A stretch of DNA of 64,000 nucleotides from Ciborinia camelliae. Taxonomy: Eukaryota; Ascomycota; Leotiomycetes; Helotiales; Sclerotiniaceae. Location of the stretch: assembly GCA_025890175.1 (NCBI GenBank), contig JANPYM010000018.1, positions 260,071 through 324,070 of the forward strand, given 5' to 3'. The notes beneath the pieces were generated by a model. It was given only the letters and a program-made list of their open reading frames with translations. It was not told where the DNA came from and ran no database searches. A program made the translations under genes and the position numbers. Numbering within the stretch: position 1 is the first letter of the stretch; each line of letters begins with the position of its first letter. This document shows positions 1 through 14,100 of the stretch, piece by piece.

Positions 1-570
1 TGGCTGTTTGCATTTCTTGGGCTATGGGCTATGGGCTGTGATCTCTTGTTTATTGTAGGTAGATAGGTAATATTGATTGATTAATTGATTGATGATATTT
101 GTGAGGATTGGGAGTTTAATTTATTTATGAGTAAGGTAGTTCAGTTGGGGTTTTAACTTTTATTGTGAATTATCTACTTGGTTATCTTGATTATTGTTAA
201 GATACTGTTGATGTGGAACTCTTGGGGATAAGTGTGTTGTATATTATAAAAGATGGGGATGGGGTTGAGGATGAGGAATTGGAACAGGTTTAATTTCATG
301 GGTTTGGGTTTGGGTTTGGGTTTGAGATGTGTGATATGTGATATGTGATGAAAGCTCTTGGTGGATTGAGTTGAGATTTTGAGAGTTCTATTGGAAATAA
401 TTGGAAGAAGGGGAATTAGAAGGAGGGGATATAGATAAAAGAGAGAATCATAAATAGAGACTCGGAGTTTGTATTGTATGGAGATTTCTATTAGATTTCT
501 ATAATGGGGTTGGAAGATATGATATATACTAGGAGTATCGAAGTGTAGATTCATGTTGATGATGAGACAC

Positions 571-770
571 TATTTACCAACATTATTTACTAACGCTATT
601 CATTAACGCTATTCATCAACACTATTCACCAACTCTATTCATCAATACTATTCATCAATACTATTCACTGATACTATTTATCAATACTATTCATCAATAT
701 TATTTACTTCCATTATTCACCCCCAATATTCGCTCCTACTATTCACTCCCACTAGGTATTCACCAATACA
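571..770. repeat. Degenerate 12-bp minisatellite
   Basis: About sixteen tandem copies of a roughly 12-bp unit close to CTATTCATCAAT are seen, with point changes between copies (TATTCACCAAC, TATTCATTAAC, TATTCACTCCC and so on). Copies are most uniform in the middle (about 600-700) and decay toward the right end. The unit length is not a multiple that would hint at coding. It lies in gene-free DNA. Confidence 0.8.
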
Positions 771-3740
771 ATTAATTCCCTCCCAGCACCCCCCAAATTC
801 CATAACTTGCCTCAGACATCCATCCATCCATCCATCCACACATATCCATCCATCCATCCATAATCATCACCGCCTCATCGCTAGGAGTAGTACAAGTACA
901 CAATATCAAAAGTCCCGGGCTACTACAATACCAAATCTTCCTCTACAAGAAAAAAAATCCAGTGTCTTCGACTATTATTTGTTGTATATTTAGGTGATTG
1001 GGTTGGTATTTAGAGGATTTAGAGTATTTACCTCGTTATATATATAAGGTATGAGTGAGAATTTGATATACAATAAGATAAGATCAGATCTTCATACTTT
1101 TTATGTTATTTCAAGTATTGGGTTTGAAAATCTGGGGTTGAGAAGTCTATGTTTGATTTTTCAGTTCGCATACCGGGATATTGGTAAGGTGGTTTGTATA
1201 TATATCATCAAGGTAAATTCATAGGAAACATACCGTATTCTCAATTTCTCCGTCACATCAAAAATCTCTATAAATAGAGAATTGGACATTTTCTTAGTGT
1301 ATTTATCGGTGGTGAAGAAATTGCAGTGTGTACAGTACGTTCCGAGCAGCTGGGATATGAGAACTGCTGTGGAGGATTTTGTAGAAGAGAAATAAATTAG
1401 ATATATCGACAGATCTTTCTAATGTTGTTTTTCGGAGGTAGCGTTCGCTTGTTATGAGTATCGTTCTTTTTCCTTTGCAAAGTTTTTTGATTATCTAGGT
1501 GCGGAGGTGGATTGGTTGATATACCTAGGTGTAGTAGATAGTAATAGTAGGTGCAGTATAACTCGGACCTCCGATATAAGTACCTAGATAATGGGAGTTG
1601 ATATTTCTTTCTCTCGATGAATGGAAAAGGGAAAGTCGGCTAGGTACGTAGGGAAATAAGTATATAGCTTTCGCTTTCTCTTTTTTTCTCTTGCTCTATC
1701 TCCATCTATTCTCATTTAATCCAACCTCTCCTCCCCTCCTCCTTCTTACTTACCAAACAGCACAAGCCAACCCAGCCTCATTAAAATCTATGACATTTAC
1801 TAATTCCCATTCATTAATCTAATCTATTAAAGAAGTACACATACATTACTACGCTAATATAATATGAGCCCCATATTTGCCTCTGAATTTAGCCTATATA
1901 TATTTCTAATTCTAATTCTCATAAACATAAACAAACATCACATCGCAGATTCACCACGACATTGCAACATTAGGTTGTTATAGATCCAAATCATCTAACC
2001 CCCTTTTTCTTTCCTTCCTTTAAATCCCAATATATATATGCATGGGAATTTTCAATCTTAATCTTCAATCACCAACTAGTTCCTGAGATCTGGGATAAAC
2101 TCGGGGTACTGATAGTTAGATAGTTGGTCGTAGGTATGGATGTTATACTATATACTCTACTCTACAGTACTAGGGCTATAGAAGTATATTGAATTTACGA
2201 ACCACACCAAACAAAAACCAAACAGGAAAACCTTTCCAAAAAGCCCCATCTATCTATCCATTCATCCATGCAAATTTCCTCCCTAATAATTCCAAGATTC
2301 AAATGAAGAATCCCAATCCCGAGACCCCTACCTAGGTAGTTCCTAACTAACCCCTCTATTATTCCCTCCTTCCTCCCCTCCCTCTTTCACTCCCTCCCTC
2401 CCTCATCCGAGTTATCCGTCCATGTACATTACGTTACATTACATTACATTACATACCTATATAGATACCTATGGAAACCATAACAAACCCACCTCTAAGT
2501 ATGTAACTACGGAGGTACAGTAGCATCCGCATCCGCCATGCATCTCACGATCTACATACCTCGCTAGGGACACCACAGCAATTTCCCACCCCAGTCCCTG
2601 CTCCTGCACCCACCCTTCCCCTTCCCTCCCGTTCCCCCCAAAATCTAGATCTAGATCTAATCTGACCCGTCCCATCCCTCGCCTCACCTCACCACTCGTT
2701 TATCAATTGATGGATCCCGTTTATCCGCGGGGAATCGGCGTTGGTTTCCGCTCGCGTTCCCCTTGTCTTTCTGGTATGGTATGATGTATGATGGATGGAT
2801 GATGTATCCCGCAATGACATCTTTGGGCTCCACTTATTAAGGTAGGATAGGGTGGGTAGGTAAGGTAGGTAGGTTAGGTTAAACTTATCAATCGACTCGA
2901 CTCTTATCCGTTGATAGATACCTAGATAGCACTTGAGATAGGTAGATATAGATTGTCTAGTGCGGATTTGATTTTTTGATGAATACCCTGGATACCGCTA
3001 CTTTACTGACTAATTATTATGGTGCTGCTAATTGTAAATATGTTTTTGTCCTTACAGTATTCTAATTCTGAAGAATAGAGTAACTAACTAACGATGAATT
3101 TTCACAGTCGAGTAACATTGGTACAGATAGTAGCTATCATCTCATTTCTAATACTGTACTTCATTCTGAGTGATGGATTGAATCATCTTAAAAATAGATC
3201 ATAACAATCACTCTTCATCCCATCCCATCCCTATGTTATCCCATGATTCCTATCCGTCTACCCCTCCAGGCGGGGGCTCCCGAGTCCCTCCCCCCTCCCA
3301 GCCATCCCGTCCAACGCCCCTCCAAAAATGTAACCATACCAACCTACTTTAACCTTAAGAACCAGCCTCCAGAGTCCAGCCTCCAGAGTCCAGATTCCCG
3401 AGTCCAAAAATATGCCCAGTTCAATTCACCGGTGATTTCCCCGACTGACCGACCTAGTTGACTGATAATATTCTCCATCCCATCCCATCCCATGACTGAC
3501 CTCGATTTCGCTTGCGACTATCACTCCCTCCCCCTTCCATCTAATTCCCGAGTACCTATCCCTGAATATCACATCACAACACAACACAACACAACATCAG
3601 AACCCCCCCTTCCCCTCCCTTCCCCTTCCCCTCCTTCCAATACTACAATTACGAAGCTAGCGTAGCATCAGTATATATAATATCCATATAGCCCGTTAGC
3701 TTCTCGGCTTATAGTCTCAAATTGTACTGTACCTCTTGAG

Positions 3741-3790
3741 GTCCGTTGGCGCAGTGGTACATCAAGCTAACGTTTACGACGTCACCACTA
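3741..3790 (+). tRNA. tRNA-like 5' half (possible Val-TAC relic)
   Basis: The sequence GGTCCGTTGGCGCAGTGGTA contains a perfect polymerase III A-box (TGGCGCAGTGG) placed as in a tRNA after a 7-nt acceptor strand. About 10 nt later an imperfect anticodon hairpin (TAACG, loop TTTACGA, CGTCA) could present TAC. No matching T-arm (GGTTCRA) or 3' acceptor strand follows, so an intact tRNA cannot be folded. At best this is a truncated tRNA copy or a chance A-box. Confidence 0.22.
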
Positions 3791-4093
3791 CACCTCCATA
3801 CCACCCTTCCATACAACATAACTCCGTACCTCCCTCCATCGCAATCTCCCCTCCCGTTCCAAACGTCGGAGCCGAAATTTCGATTCCCGATTCTTGAAAT
3901 ACCTAGGTACCTACCTACCTACCTACCTACCTAATATAAATCAACCAACCAATGAGGACTACCTCCGAACTCTTTTCTACTAAGCGCTGGAAAATCCCCG
4001 GCTATCCATCCATAGATACCTTACCTACGTACTCTCCAGCTATCGTACTTATTATTATTATCATCCAATTTTTCATTGTCCCATCTCATCATT

Positions 4094-4159
4094 AGGTAGG
4101 TAGGTAGGTAGGTAGGTAGGTAGGTAGGTAGGTAGGTAGGTAGGCAGGTAGGCAGGTAG
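4094..4159. repeat. AGGT tetranucleotide microsatellite
   Basis: About sixteen nearly perfect AGGT units, with two AGGC variants near the right end. It is flanked by the ACCTAGGT/TACCTACC motifs that recur through the window. Confidence 0.9.
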
Positions 4160-4780
4160 TTATTAATACCTACCTAGGTACCTACCACCTATGACTACCT
4201 ACCTAGGTAAGCTGGAGGTAGGTAATCTACCAAGTGACCCTACCTAACCTACCTAACCTACCTACCCACCGATCCCAAGATTCCATATATCAAAACTCCA
4301 ACTCCAACTCCAACTCCAACCGCTAGATAGATAGATATGTATATAAATCCAAATAAAATCCAAATAAAATCCAAATCATAAATTTCTTAATTTTGGTATA
4401 TATACCTATATATACCTATATATATGCTTTGAAACTTCCATCCATCCAGGATGGGACTCTTAAGAGGAGAAGAAAGAAGAGGAGGAGAGGAGGTTAAAAA
4501 AAGGATTTCTTGCAATTTCATATATATCATATAATTACACATCATATACACATAAAACCAAGCAAAAGATATAGATACCTTATTATATAATCAATCTCCC
4601 ATCCCATCCATATCAAACATCCATATCCAATCTCCAATCCAACATCCCATCTCCCATCCCATCCAACATCCCATATCAAAGCATCCAAAATACTGAATAC
4701 CGGACACGATTCGATTCAAGTATCTACCTAGATATCTATATAAATACAACCTCAACGCACCATCAACCCTCCCCTCATAA

Positions 4781-4935
4781 TATCATATCATATCATATCA
4801 TACCATATCATATCATACCATATCATATCATACCATATCATATCATACCATATCATCTTTCTTACATCCCTTTCTTACACCCCTTTCTTACATCCCTTTC
4901 TTACATCCCCTTCTTACATCCCTAGCTTACATCCC
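4781..4935. repeat. Two adjoining tandem repeats
   Basis: The left half is an ATATC pentamer array with a higher-order 15-bp unit in which every third pentamer is ATACC. It passes directly into about six copies of a 13-bp unit close to CTTTCTTACATCC. Confidence 0.85.
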
Positions 4936-5633
4936 TAGCTTACCTACTTATCCATTGCTACGTAGATATCTACATAAGTATTTACATAGACAAGAATAAG
5001 AATAGGAATAGGAATAAGAATAAGAATAAGAATAAGAATAAGAATAAGAATAGGATTTCATTTCATTTCATTTTATTCACTCGCCTACTTCATTGCATCC
5101 CATTCCATCCCATCAAAAACACACCGGCACGTTTGATATTTCTTTTCTTCTTCTTCTTCTCCTCCTATCTTCTCTTCATCTCTCCCTTCCCCCCCTCCTC
5201 TCCTCTCCTCTCTCTCCCTTCCCCCCTTCCCTCTCCTCTCCGATACTTCCATTCCATTCCATCTCCACTCACTACCTAGGTTTCCAGGTTCCTCGTTCAT
5301 ATGTTTTTCCCTCACGCACTTTTCTTTTAAAACATTTACTCCGTCAAATTCAACCCCTCACCCCTCACCCCTCACCCCCCTCTCATATATCATATAGCAA
5401 GAGACACATGAAAAAAAATCCCATCCCATCAAGATAAGTTGAAACTCCATTCATTCCCGATGTGATGAAAGAATAATCATATCATTTGATTTCCCGCAAA
5501 AGCCCCGCATCGCAAGAATTCCAATTCCTTAAAAAATATAAACACAAAATTACTCCCAGTGCCTGCATCATTATCATAATAAATTTTGCCCCTCCAAAAT
5601 TCCCGGCTTAATAAACTAAACGCCCCTGATTCT

Positions 5634-7777
5634 TCAGCTACTCCTCTTCCTTGCCCAACCACCGTACCCACCAACCCCTCCTCCCCCTTTACCACCCATG
5701 CCCAACCCGTCCTCCTCTGGCGTCCACTCTTCTGGTTGAAAATTCGGATTATTGTAATGCGCTGTATTATAATGACTATTTTTAAACGTGCTAGTCTGAA
5801 AACTAGGCACAGGACCCTCTTGTAAATCGGCTGTTATGGCCCATTCGTATTTGCTTGGACGAAAACTTGCTGGTGGTATACATAATGAGGTGGGAGATGG
5901 GATAGCATGAGGGTGAGGTGGAGGGAGAGTATGGATGGGGAGGGAGGTTTGTGTATTTTGAAAAGGGTGTGGGGAGGCGAGGATTGGGGTCGGGGTGTTG
6001 ATTGAAGTAAATGTTGAACGAGTAGGAAGGCTTGAGACTGAGGTCGCGGATTGTGGTGTTGAGACTGAATTTGCAGTAGGCGACATGGGTGAAATGGTGG
6101 TAGAAATTGGTGGAGGGGCGAATGATTGAGACATCGTGGGTTGATATTGAGAACCGAAGTTTGAATATGGTGATGTCATACTGACACCCGGTATGCTGAG
6201 GAGGAGATCCATGTTTTGAAATGAATTCATGGGGGCACTTTGTTGGATTGAATGTTGATGGGAAAAGTTTGTGGCCCGGTTAACTTGAATGTTTGAGCTC
6301 ATTTCAATGCTCTGCCGTAAGAGATCTTTGTACAAGATATCGTAGTGACCGGGTCTGTAAAGGAGATATATGATGGGGCCTCCCGGGTTGGTGGGTTGAC
6401 CATTCGAGTCCTCGGCTTGAAACATGTGACTGTTGACTTGTGTCCCTTCACTGCGGTCGAGATAGACAATCTCTACGGCAAGCCCGGTAGGTTTTAGTAG
6501 AACATCGATGAGTAAAGTCATACCAAGATGATCGATTTCTTGATTGGGCGGCTCCAGCCAGTCTTTTCTGTATTGATCGACTCCGCCGCCGTCTGGTATA
6601 AAGTCTTGGTAGTTTTGAGGATTCGCTTTAAGCCATGAGCTTGCCAGTAATCGAAAGTGGTATATGATAGCGTTTGAGATTTCCGAGTTATTGAATCGAT
6701 CTAAGATTAAGGATTCCGCAGCTGGTATCGAGGTATCCATTAAATCTGCCATATCCCTCAATAAGGTGGTAGTTTCGTCCACCATATCCTCAAATAGCCA
6801 TGAGTCGAATCCCCCGGCCGTTATGAGTAAATTGTTCAGCGACATCATCCTCGCTAGCTCCTCCTCTACCTGACCTTTGTTTCCCATTCTCAATAAAGTT
6901 TCGAAATAGGAGAAACCGGCGGCTACACACCAGAAAAATCAGCTATATTCTTACCAACATCCATTGATGATGAAGATCATGGTCCTGTGCACGGGTATCA
7001 TCAAGCACCAAGCTCACGAGACTTACCCCGCCATCCACAATTTCCATCGCCAAGAATCGGTCGATAATGAGAATATTTCTGCGGTAATGCCTATTTCCAA
7101 TTGTCAGTCATAAGTGGCAGCCATATTCTGCTTCAAGATATCACTTACGGAAGTCTTCGAGACATATATTGGGTCGGCTTTCGCATATTCTTCAACGATC
7201 ACCAAACTGCTCTTCTTCTCCCCCACTAACGGGCCCTACCGCATTGTCAGTTCAAGCTCTGTACTAACCATCCCGCCCATCTCGTATCATCATAGCTCCA
7301 CTGAAGCTTCTATAGTAGCTTAAAATATAATTCATACCTCCAGAGACGGTTGAAACTCTCTAGCTAGAGCTTCTTGAGCTTCCATATCATTAACCCCAGT
7401 GTTTTCCATTTTGTACTGTTGCTGATTGTGATGTGCGAATCGTTGTGGTAAAGAAGAATTGATGTTGGCGTTGTGGGGCAGATTGATAGTGCTGGTGGCC
7501 GTAACATTCGGGTTCGAGTTCGCGGTATTAAGGTTGGTATTATTGATGGAACCAACTGAACTAAAATTTTGTTGCTGTTGTGAATGCGGATGTGGATGTT
7601 GATGTGGATGTCGTTGTTGAAATTGTTGCAGGGTATTTCCCAGTCCACGTCCCGCCGTCGTACCTTGTCCCGGTTGAGTTCCAACAACAATTGAGCTAAG
7701 ATTATCCACGATTGTTGCAGTAGTTGGTGGTGAATGTGCCGCAGACGAACATTGAGGCAAAAGATTTGCACGTTGTT

Positions 7778-7808
<31 letters not shown>

Positions 7809-8105
7809 TTGCTGTTGTGGGTGGGAGTGGGTGTGAGAATGGGAGTGAGACTGGGAATGGGGATGGGAGTGAGGATGGGAGAGAGAGTGAGACTGAGCGT
7901 GAGGATTTTGATGCTGATGATGTGGTTGTTGTGAGTTTGAGTTGTGGTTATGGTTATGGTTTTGATTGTGATTGTGACTGTGATTGTGATTGTGGTGGAA
8001 ACTGTTGAAGTCCAGAAGTGAAGGAGGTTGTGATTGTGGTTGTGAAGGTAAATTTAACCCATAGGAAGAGAAGGTTGAATATGGTGTGGGTTGTGGTTGG
8101 AACAT
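5634..8105 (-). CDS. Otubain-type ubiquitin thioesterase (peptidase C65)
   Basis: Predicted deubiquitinase of the OTUB1 family, which removes ubiquitin (typically K48-linked) from proteins in cytosol and nucleus. Four exons were read by frame and splice sites: 7338-8105, 7149-7235, 7027-7090 and 5634-6922, giving 735 aa. The catalytic core starts after exon 1: the GDGNCGWR motif puts Asp300 and Cys303 at the exon 3 end, and LLYRPGHYDILYK carries the catalytic His499. Between them lies the ubiquitin-binding helical region. The first 256 residues are low complexity: alternating His-Asn, His-Ser and His-Pro tracts, then about 15 consecutive Gln. The C-terminal 200 residues are Ser/Pro/Thr-rich and end in a Gly-rich tail. 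Human OTUB1 is about 270 aa, so both extensions are fungal additions. Start chosen as the first ATG of the exon 1 frame; alternatives inside exon 1 would only shorten the disordered part. Confidence 0.9.
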
Positions 8106-11100
8106 GATAATGATAGTAGAAAGTTCGTTTCCTCTTTTTTTTTACCACACTTCTTGTTGAAAACAAACACCAGGTACTTTTTTTTCTCTTCTCTCTTCCT
8201 CTTATTCTCTCTCCTGCTTTTTCCTTTTCAAATAATAAATCAAAAATCAAATGAATTCTTGAATTGGATTGAATTGGAATGAAATGAAATTGAGTTATCC
8301 TTTCCCCCTTCGTCGTCTTTTTTTTTTCTCTCTCTTCCCCCTCCTCACCACGATAAATTAATATATGGTAAAGAGGTAACGAATGAAAAAAATGTGACGA
8401 ATAACGAGCAACGATGGGCAAGAGAAGTTTTAAAAGGCTAGCTGCAAAGAGAGAGACCAGAATTGGTCAATGATAGGATAATAATGATCGACAAGAAGAG
8501 CGAAAGCTAAAGAGCAAAAGACCGGAATGTAACAACAAGTATGCAGAGAGAGCGAGTGATATTGGAAAGACCTCTTTTAGATGGGGTTTAATTGATTTGA
8601 TATTGATTTTTTGATTTGATATGGCGTTCCCGTGGATTGGTGCAGATGAATGAAGATTTTCGATTTTCTTTGCTTAGGCGTGCGAATGTCTTGGGTGCTT
8701 TTTCGTGGCTTTTTGGGCGCAATAGACTTTGTTTATTGGAGAGTTGGAGGAATTTGTGCTTGATGTGATTTGATTTGGTGCGAGAGATACCGGTACACAC
8801 TCAGATACACACTCAACTCAGTTAAAAAAGGATGTACTGACTGAACTGAGGTAAAGTAAAGTAAGGTAGAGTAAAGTAGAGTAAAGTATGGGTACCAAAT
8901 GTATGTATGAATGAATGTACGGAGTATGTATGTATGTAGGTGTGTATGTATGTATGTACCGGGTCCTATGAGAAGTAACAAGAACAAGGGGGAGTGAATG
9001 AGAATGAGATAATGTACGGAATAATAATGATAATATAATAATGATAATGTATGGGGGAGGAGACAGACAGGGTAAGGGTATTGTAGTAAAATCCAGCCAG
9101 ATTTGACTCAAGGAAGAAGTACCGAGTAAAGGCAAGCGATGAAGGGGTATTCGAGTATATGTAGCGAGGGTAGACTAGTTGGTTGATCGAGTGAGTGGGT
9201 GGGTGATAGAGAGGAGTGGAGTGGAATTTGTTTGCCGTATTTTATATCTTTTAGAGTTTTTTGATCGTTGATTCAAATCGACTTGAGTTGCTCTCTGTTT
9301 CTCCTTAAATGTTCTGATTGTTTGTCGTCTTATATTCTTCTTATTCTTCTTCTTCGTCCTCTTCCCCCTGCTACTACTTCTTTTATGCGAGATTCCTTAC
9401 TCCGAAACTGAGGGCAATTTATCAAGGCGATGGTAGTTAGTAGCTCTTTTCCAACTTTTTTCCTCCTTCTCTTACTCGTTAATATGTGTTCAGATCGTTC
9501 TCGACTGCCTTGTCTTATTTCTCTTTCGTTCGTTCGTCCGCTCGATGATGGGTTGGGTTATGCATATACCAGTAACCTTACAGCTACAGCAAATCCAGTA
9601 CAAGGGCCCCGCTCAAAACCGTTCGTTCACTCGGGCTTTACTTTTCATGTATGTTCCCCGTTGGCGTTGGATCCCTCCATAAATATTTGAAATTGGAAAA
9701 TATGCGAAATGTATGTAGAGTAATATCTCGGTTCTACTCTCGTCAAGACCCTTTCAGATTCAGCCAAAAATGTAGTTCTCTTAACTCTTAAAGATATTTC
9801 CTGACGAAACAACACACACGAGAAAATTGTAGGGGAAAATTGAATGAGGAGATGATTATTCTGTGGTTCGTCTATTTTCTGATTTTAACCATTGTAGAAG
9901 TCGTTGTATTTTTGAGGCGTTGTTGATATTGAAACTAGGCTTGGGCTTGATCTCATCGATGTAGCCTGATGTATGGCTATGTATGATATTGTATGGCAAT
10001 GTTCGATTCGATATCGTACTGTAAGATATGTAACGGATGCTAACTGCCCCACCTTTTCTTCCTGCAAATGCCCGATGAATTCTTCTTCTTCCGTCGGTCG
10101 TGGAGCTGCAGCTGGGCAGGTTTACTTACATGCTCGGCTGGTAATTACAAATTGCATGATACTGGTATGTTAAGAAGAGTCCATTGTTATCAAATCTATT
10201 CTTTCCATGCCGGTCAGTGTGTGTGTACGTGCTTCAATGGAACTCCAGAACTCAAGGATCCCGCCCAAAGCCTTGACATGAAGGAAGTATATAATTGTAT
10301 GTAATAGCTATGTATGTGTTATATACATACATGTCTGGGCATGAACACGAATTGCCTCAAAAATAGGAAACCAGTAAGGATGATCAAATGTTCCAGATTG
10401 CAGACGTTCTACTTTCCCCGCGGCTGCATGAACTTCACATCATGTACCCATGGACACGGCTACTCTATATCGAAGCTTGACCTCCTACGTATCAAGTCTT
10501 TCATGTAATGTACCTGTAGCTGAAGGCTGCATGAATCGCCACCTTTTCCAGCTTCCATTTGTTACTGTTTCATTTCAATTTCTTGGTTCGGAGGTATATC
10601 TCATGTATTACTTCCATCTTCGTCTTTCCATCTCGTTCTGCTATACTGTACTGACCGATATCTTACTCACGATATACATTGTTCTGTGCCTCATCACTAT
10701 CCACTCCTCCCGCGCGCTAAAAGCGTTTAATTCCCCATTATTGGACCCTTCATACCCTGATCGAGCTCTATGGCGTTCGATATATCATAACACCCTTGCC
10801 TGCTGACACTCAATACGACGTCGAGAAGTCCCCTTCACCCTTATTGGCTATGTAATTGGCTATTCTCCGTCTTGGCATCTCGATATCGGAACTGATGGTT
10901 GGGAATTTACGAAAACCACCCACCGCATCCCACTTCATTTCACGGAATGAAAGAATCGGGGAGAGCAGAGGATCGAGAGAATGGGGATGCCGTAGGATGC
11001 AATTGTGGAGAAGGGTAGAGAGGGTAAGAAGGAAAAAAATCAAGAAAAAGAGTTCCTTGTGGAAGCCGAAAGGAAGGAAACACGGGTAGATGCGTTCCCA

Positions 11101-14100
11101 TCCGCAATGAGGGGAAAGGATAGGTTTCACACACGGGAATGTAGTGATGGCTTTGTATCACATCGCACCCGTAAAAGATAAATGAAAAGTTCTCAATCAT
11201 TCGTTGTCTAGATTGAGACCTTAGTAATATATGGTTATAAAAGGATAGATGTTTAACATGACAGTAGTGGACACCGGAGAGTCACTCATATTCTGTAGTT
11301 TACCCAATGAAGTTCTTCACTTGAAATCTCCGTACTCCATCGGGGGTAGGTTAATAAGTAGGTAAGCGTGGCTAAGCGTGGCAAGCAAGTTAGCAACTAA
11401 CACGCTATCAAAGCTCCACCCATCCAACACTCATCCAACACGAACATCAAGATTCAACATCATATCAACCAACAATTGCTAGGCGAAACGGGGGAAACAA
11501 TAACAACATGGGGATACGAAAATTATGAATTAAAAAAGAAGCTCTAGATTTTTCAACTTTGAATGAATTAACCCAACTAACTAAACATAGGTTATGAATT
11601 GTCAAGATGTGATTGGGCTTAGAAACTCTGATGATTGTTTGCATCCATGCGGGCCGTACTGCCGTTCACAATGTAACGATGTATGTATTATTATTCTCAT
11701 TCTCTACCTAGGTAGGTAGCTAGGTAGCTAGGTAGGGTACTCGTCTGCGTAGTCTCTCTTGTTTCGTCTTATCCATTTTTTCCGAGGAAGCGGAACGCTC
11801 TCTCATTGCTTAAGAATACCATGTCAAGTACCTTCGTACCTAGAACTATTCAATGGCAATGGCATGCTTGTATGGAGGGCTTGGGAAGGGGTATCGCCGT
11901 TCGTTCCTAGGTACGTGTAGTGAGTGACATGGGAGAGGGAACTTTATGACATCGTCCGTATATTGCCTACCTATTAGAATAATGCCCATTTATACATACC
12001 AGGTACATATACATACATCCATACATCCATACATACATAGCTCCGGATATTGCACCGAAGGTATATTGATGTTGCAACTGGGTGAAGGATGAAACCATCT
12101 TCTCGGCATTGTATATCCTTTCATCCTTTAGTTCCTGTACTGTACTCGTTTGTATGGAGTAACCGCATACAACTTACAAGATGTCGAGAGGACACGTTTT
12201 TTTTATTTAGCATCATTCATTCAACCAAATAATCCTCACTCACCCCAACGGCGACTGTATACCCTTATCATGCAGGCCGCCTCCTACTATCACTCTATAT
12301 TGATTTCTATCCAATTCGAAGCCATCTTGAAATTGAAATATAGCGCACTAATCCGCCCGTCCGTTTGTTTGTTCGGTATCGTGACTAGGTTATAAATTAT
12401 ATGCATGAATAGTATGCATGAGTACTGAACATTGCATTTCGTGATGATGAGCGAACGATAGGGCAAGAAGATCCAAGGATTAAGGATATTAATTGATGTT
12501 GGAGGACATTTGCCAAGAGTAAGAGGTAGGGTTAGAAGAGTACCGTATACCGTATGTAGGAGCGAGCATTGAAGCATTGGAGCAGAGAGAGGATGTATAA
12601 AATAAAGTACAGGACAGGACAGCACGGAGTAGAGTATTGTATAGTGACATTGACATTATTGATAGACGGATAGACGAGACGAGAAGTGATTCAATAAATT
12701 AATACCTAATAATTAATAATTAAAAGAATTAAAGCAAAGCTAGGATTAATTAGATTCAAGGGTTCGGGGAAGCTACACAAATGTCCCCTAGTACAAATAG
12801 GCACTATTTAACTTTTTAACCTTTGTTTGCTGCAGAAAGAGGAGGACTCTTCCGTAGAGAGAACTAATCGTCTAATCGTCTACGAAGTCAATCAATTTTA
12901 TTACTCTATTCAGTATCCAGTATCCAGTATCCAGTATTCACGAATCACAATCCACAATTGAATGTGCCTTTGATCATCTGATTCATCTGATTCATCTCAC
13001 TCATCTCACTCATGACCCATTCATTGCCCGTTTTTTGATTTAACCCGAATTACAACATTGGTTATATAACAACTATGAATACCTAGGTAGGTAGTATAGG
13101 AACGTTCGAGGCCGTCAGGAGTCATACATCCATCTTCTTACCTACATATAACCAACAGACTACGGTACCTAGATACCGGTACCCCTTCATCAACTCCAAG
13201 TACCACCAACCGATACTCACACCAATATCAATTTAAAAAAAGTACCCATACGCATCGGAATATCATCTTACATGATTTACATCTATCATATCTCAAAACC
13301 TATCATATCATATCTCATAACCCGGAGAATATACTCACCTAACCTTACCCGCATCTTCCAACCTTATCCACCAAAAAGCATCCATCATCATTATGCATAC
13401 CACAAGTCCCATGCTACATTGCTACCTTTATGATATCTATCACATCTCACAAAAAATAACCCATCATTAAAGAACTTTTCCCCTTAGCTCTACCCCTCCA
13501 ACCCAACTTTAATTCCAACGAGAATGATGGAGCTGGTCCCGATGCTACTGTAGATACAATTCTTATTCTTCACACTCATGGTTACACATCACATGAAAAA
13601 CGTGGATACTATTGGTCTATTCTAAACCTCTAAACTTCGATGCTCCTCATAGGCCATCGTTGCGTGTGGAAGGTTACCGGGGAACTGATCCCCCGCATTT
13701 CTTTAATCTGATGATGATCAAGATTCAAGATTAGATTCTAGAGTACTAGATTGATTGAATTGATGCTTCACATGCATATCATATCACATCACATATGAGT
13801 TTAAGTATATACCTACATACCAAGTCAAGTAATCATGGCGTGGATGAATTGAAGAAGTATATGGTTTGTACCATCTACTTCCATACATGAACATCTACCT
13901 CGATTATACTTTCAAAGCTACATTCTCCTCCATTTATATCCTACAGATCAATCGGATCTCAATCTCACGTACACATCTCGTAAGGCAGTCAGATCTCAAT
14001 TTTCACTACATACATCTCATCTCATCTCAACCTTGGGATTCAATCGTATTATTGTGTACAATGTCTCCCTGGCTGTCCTTCTCTCTATCAAGAACATCTA

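Larger units (their letters stand above)
1..5633. other. Repeat-rich intergenic region, no convincing gene
   Basis: No open reading frame here looks like a real protein; the longer ones are translations of C/T-rich or A/T-rich simple sequence. The stretch is a series of microsatellites and short degenerate satellites: TTTGGG repeats at about 300-324, a 12-bp satellite at about 571-770, CATC repeats at 820-862, AGGT repeats at 4094-4159, nested ATATC repeats at 4781-4855, a 13-bp CTTTCTTACATCC-like repeat at 4855-4935 and AATAAG repeats at 4991-5053. A tRNA-like A-box lies near 3741. The right part presumably includes the 3' untranslated region of the minus-strand otubain gene, which ends at 5634. 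Confidence 0.7.

Noticed and set aside
300..324. TTTGGG repeats as an interstitial telomere
   Set aside because: Fungal telomere repeats are TTAGGG; this is a short microsatellite among many others.
7724..8008. Plus-strand ORFs rich in Val, Ala, Leu or Asp opposite otubain exon 1
   Set aside because: Complement of the CAG and CAY repeats of the true minus-strand exon.
10314..10806. Hydrophobic 118-codon ORF in the gene desert
   Set aside because: No signal from composition, splice sites or family; such frames are expected in 7 kb of non-coding DNA.
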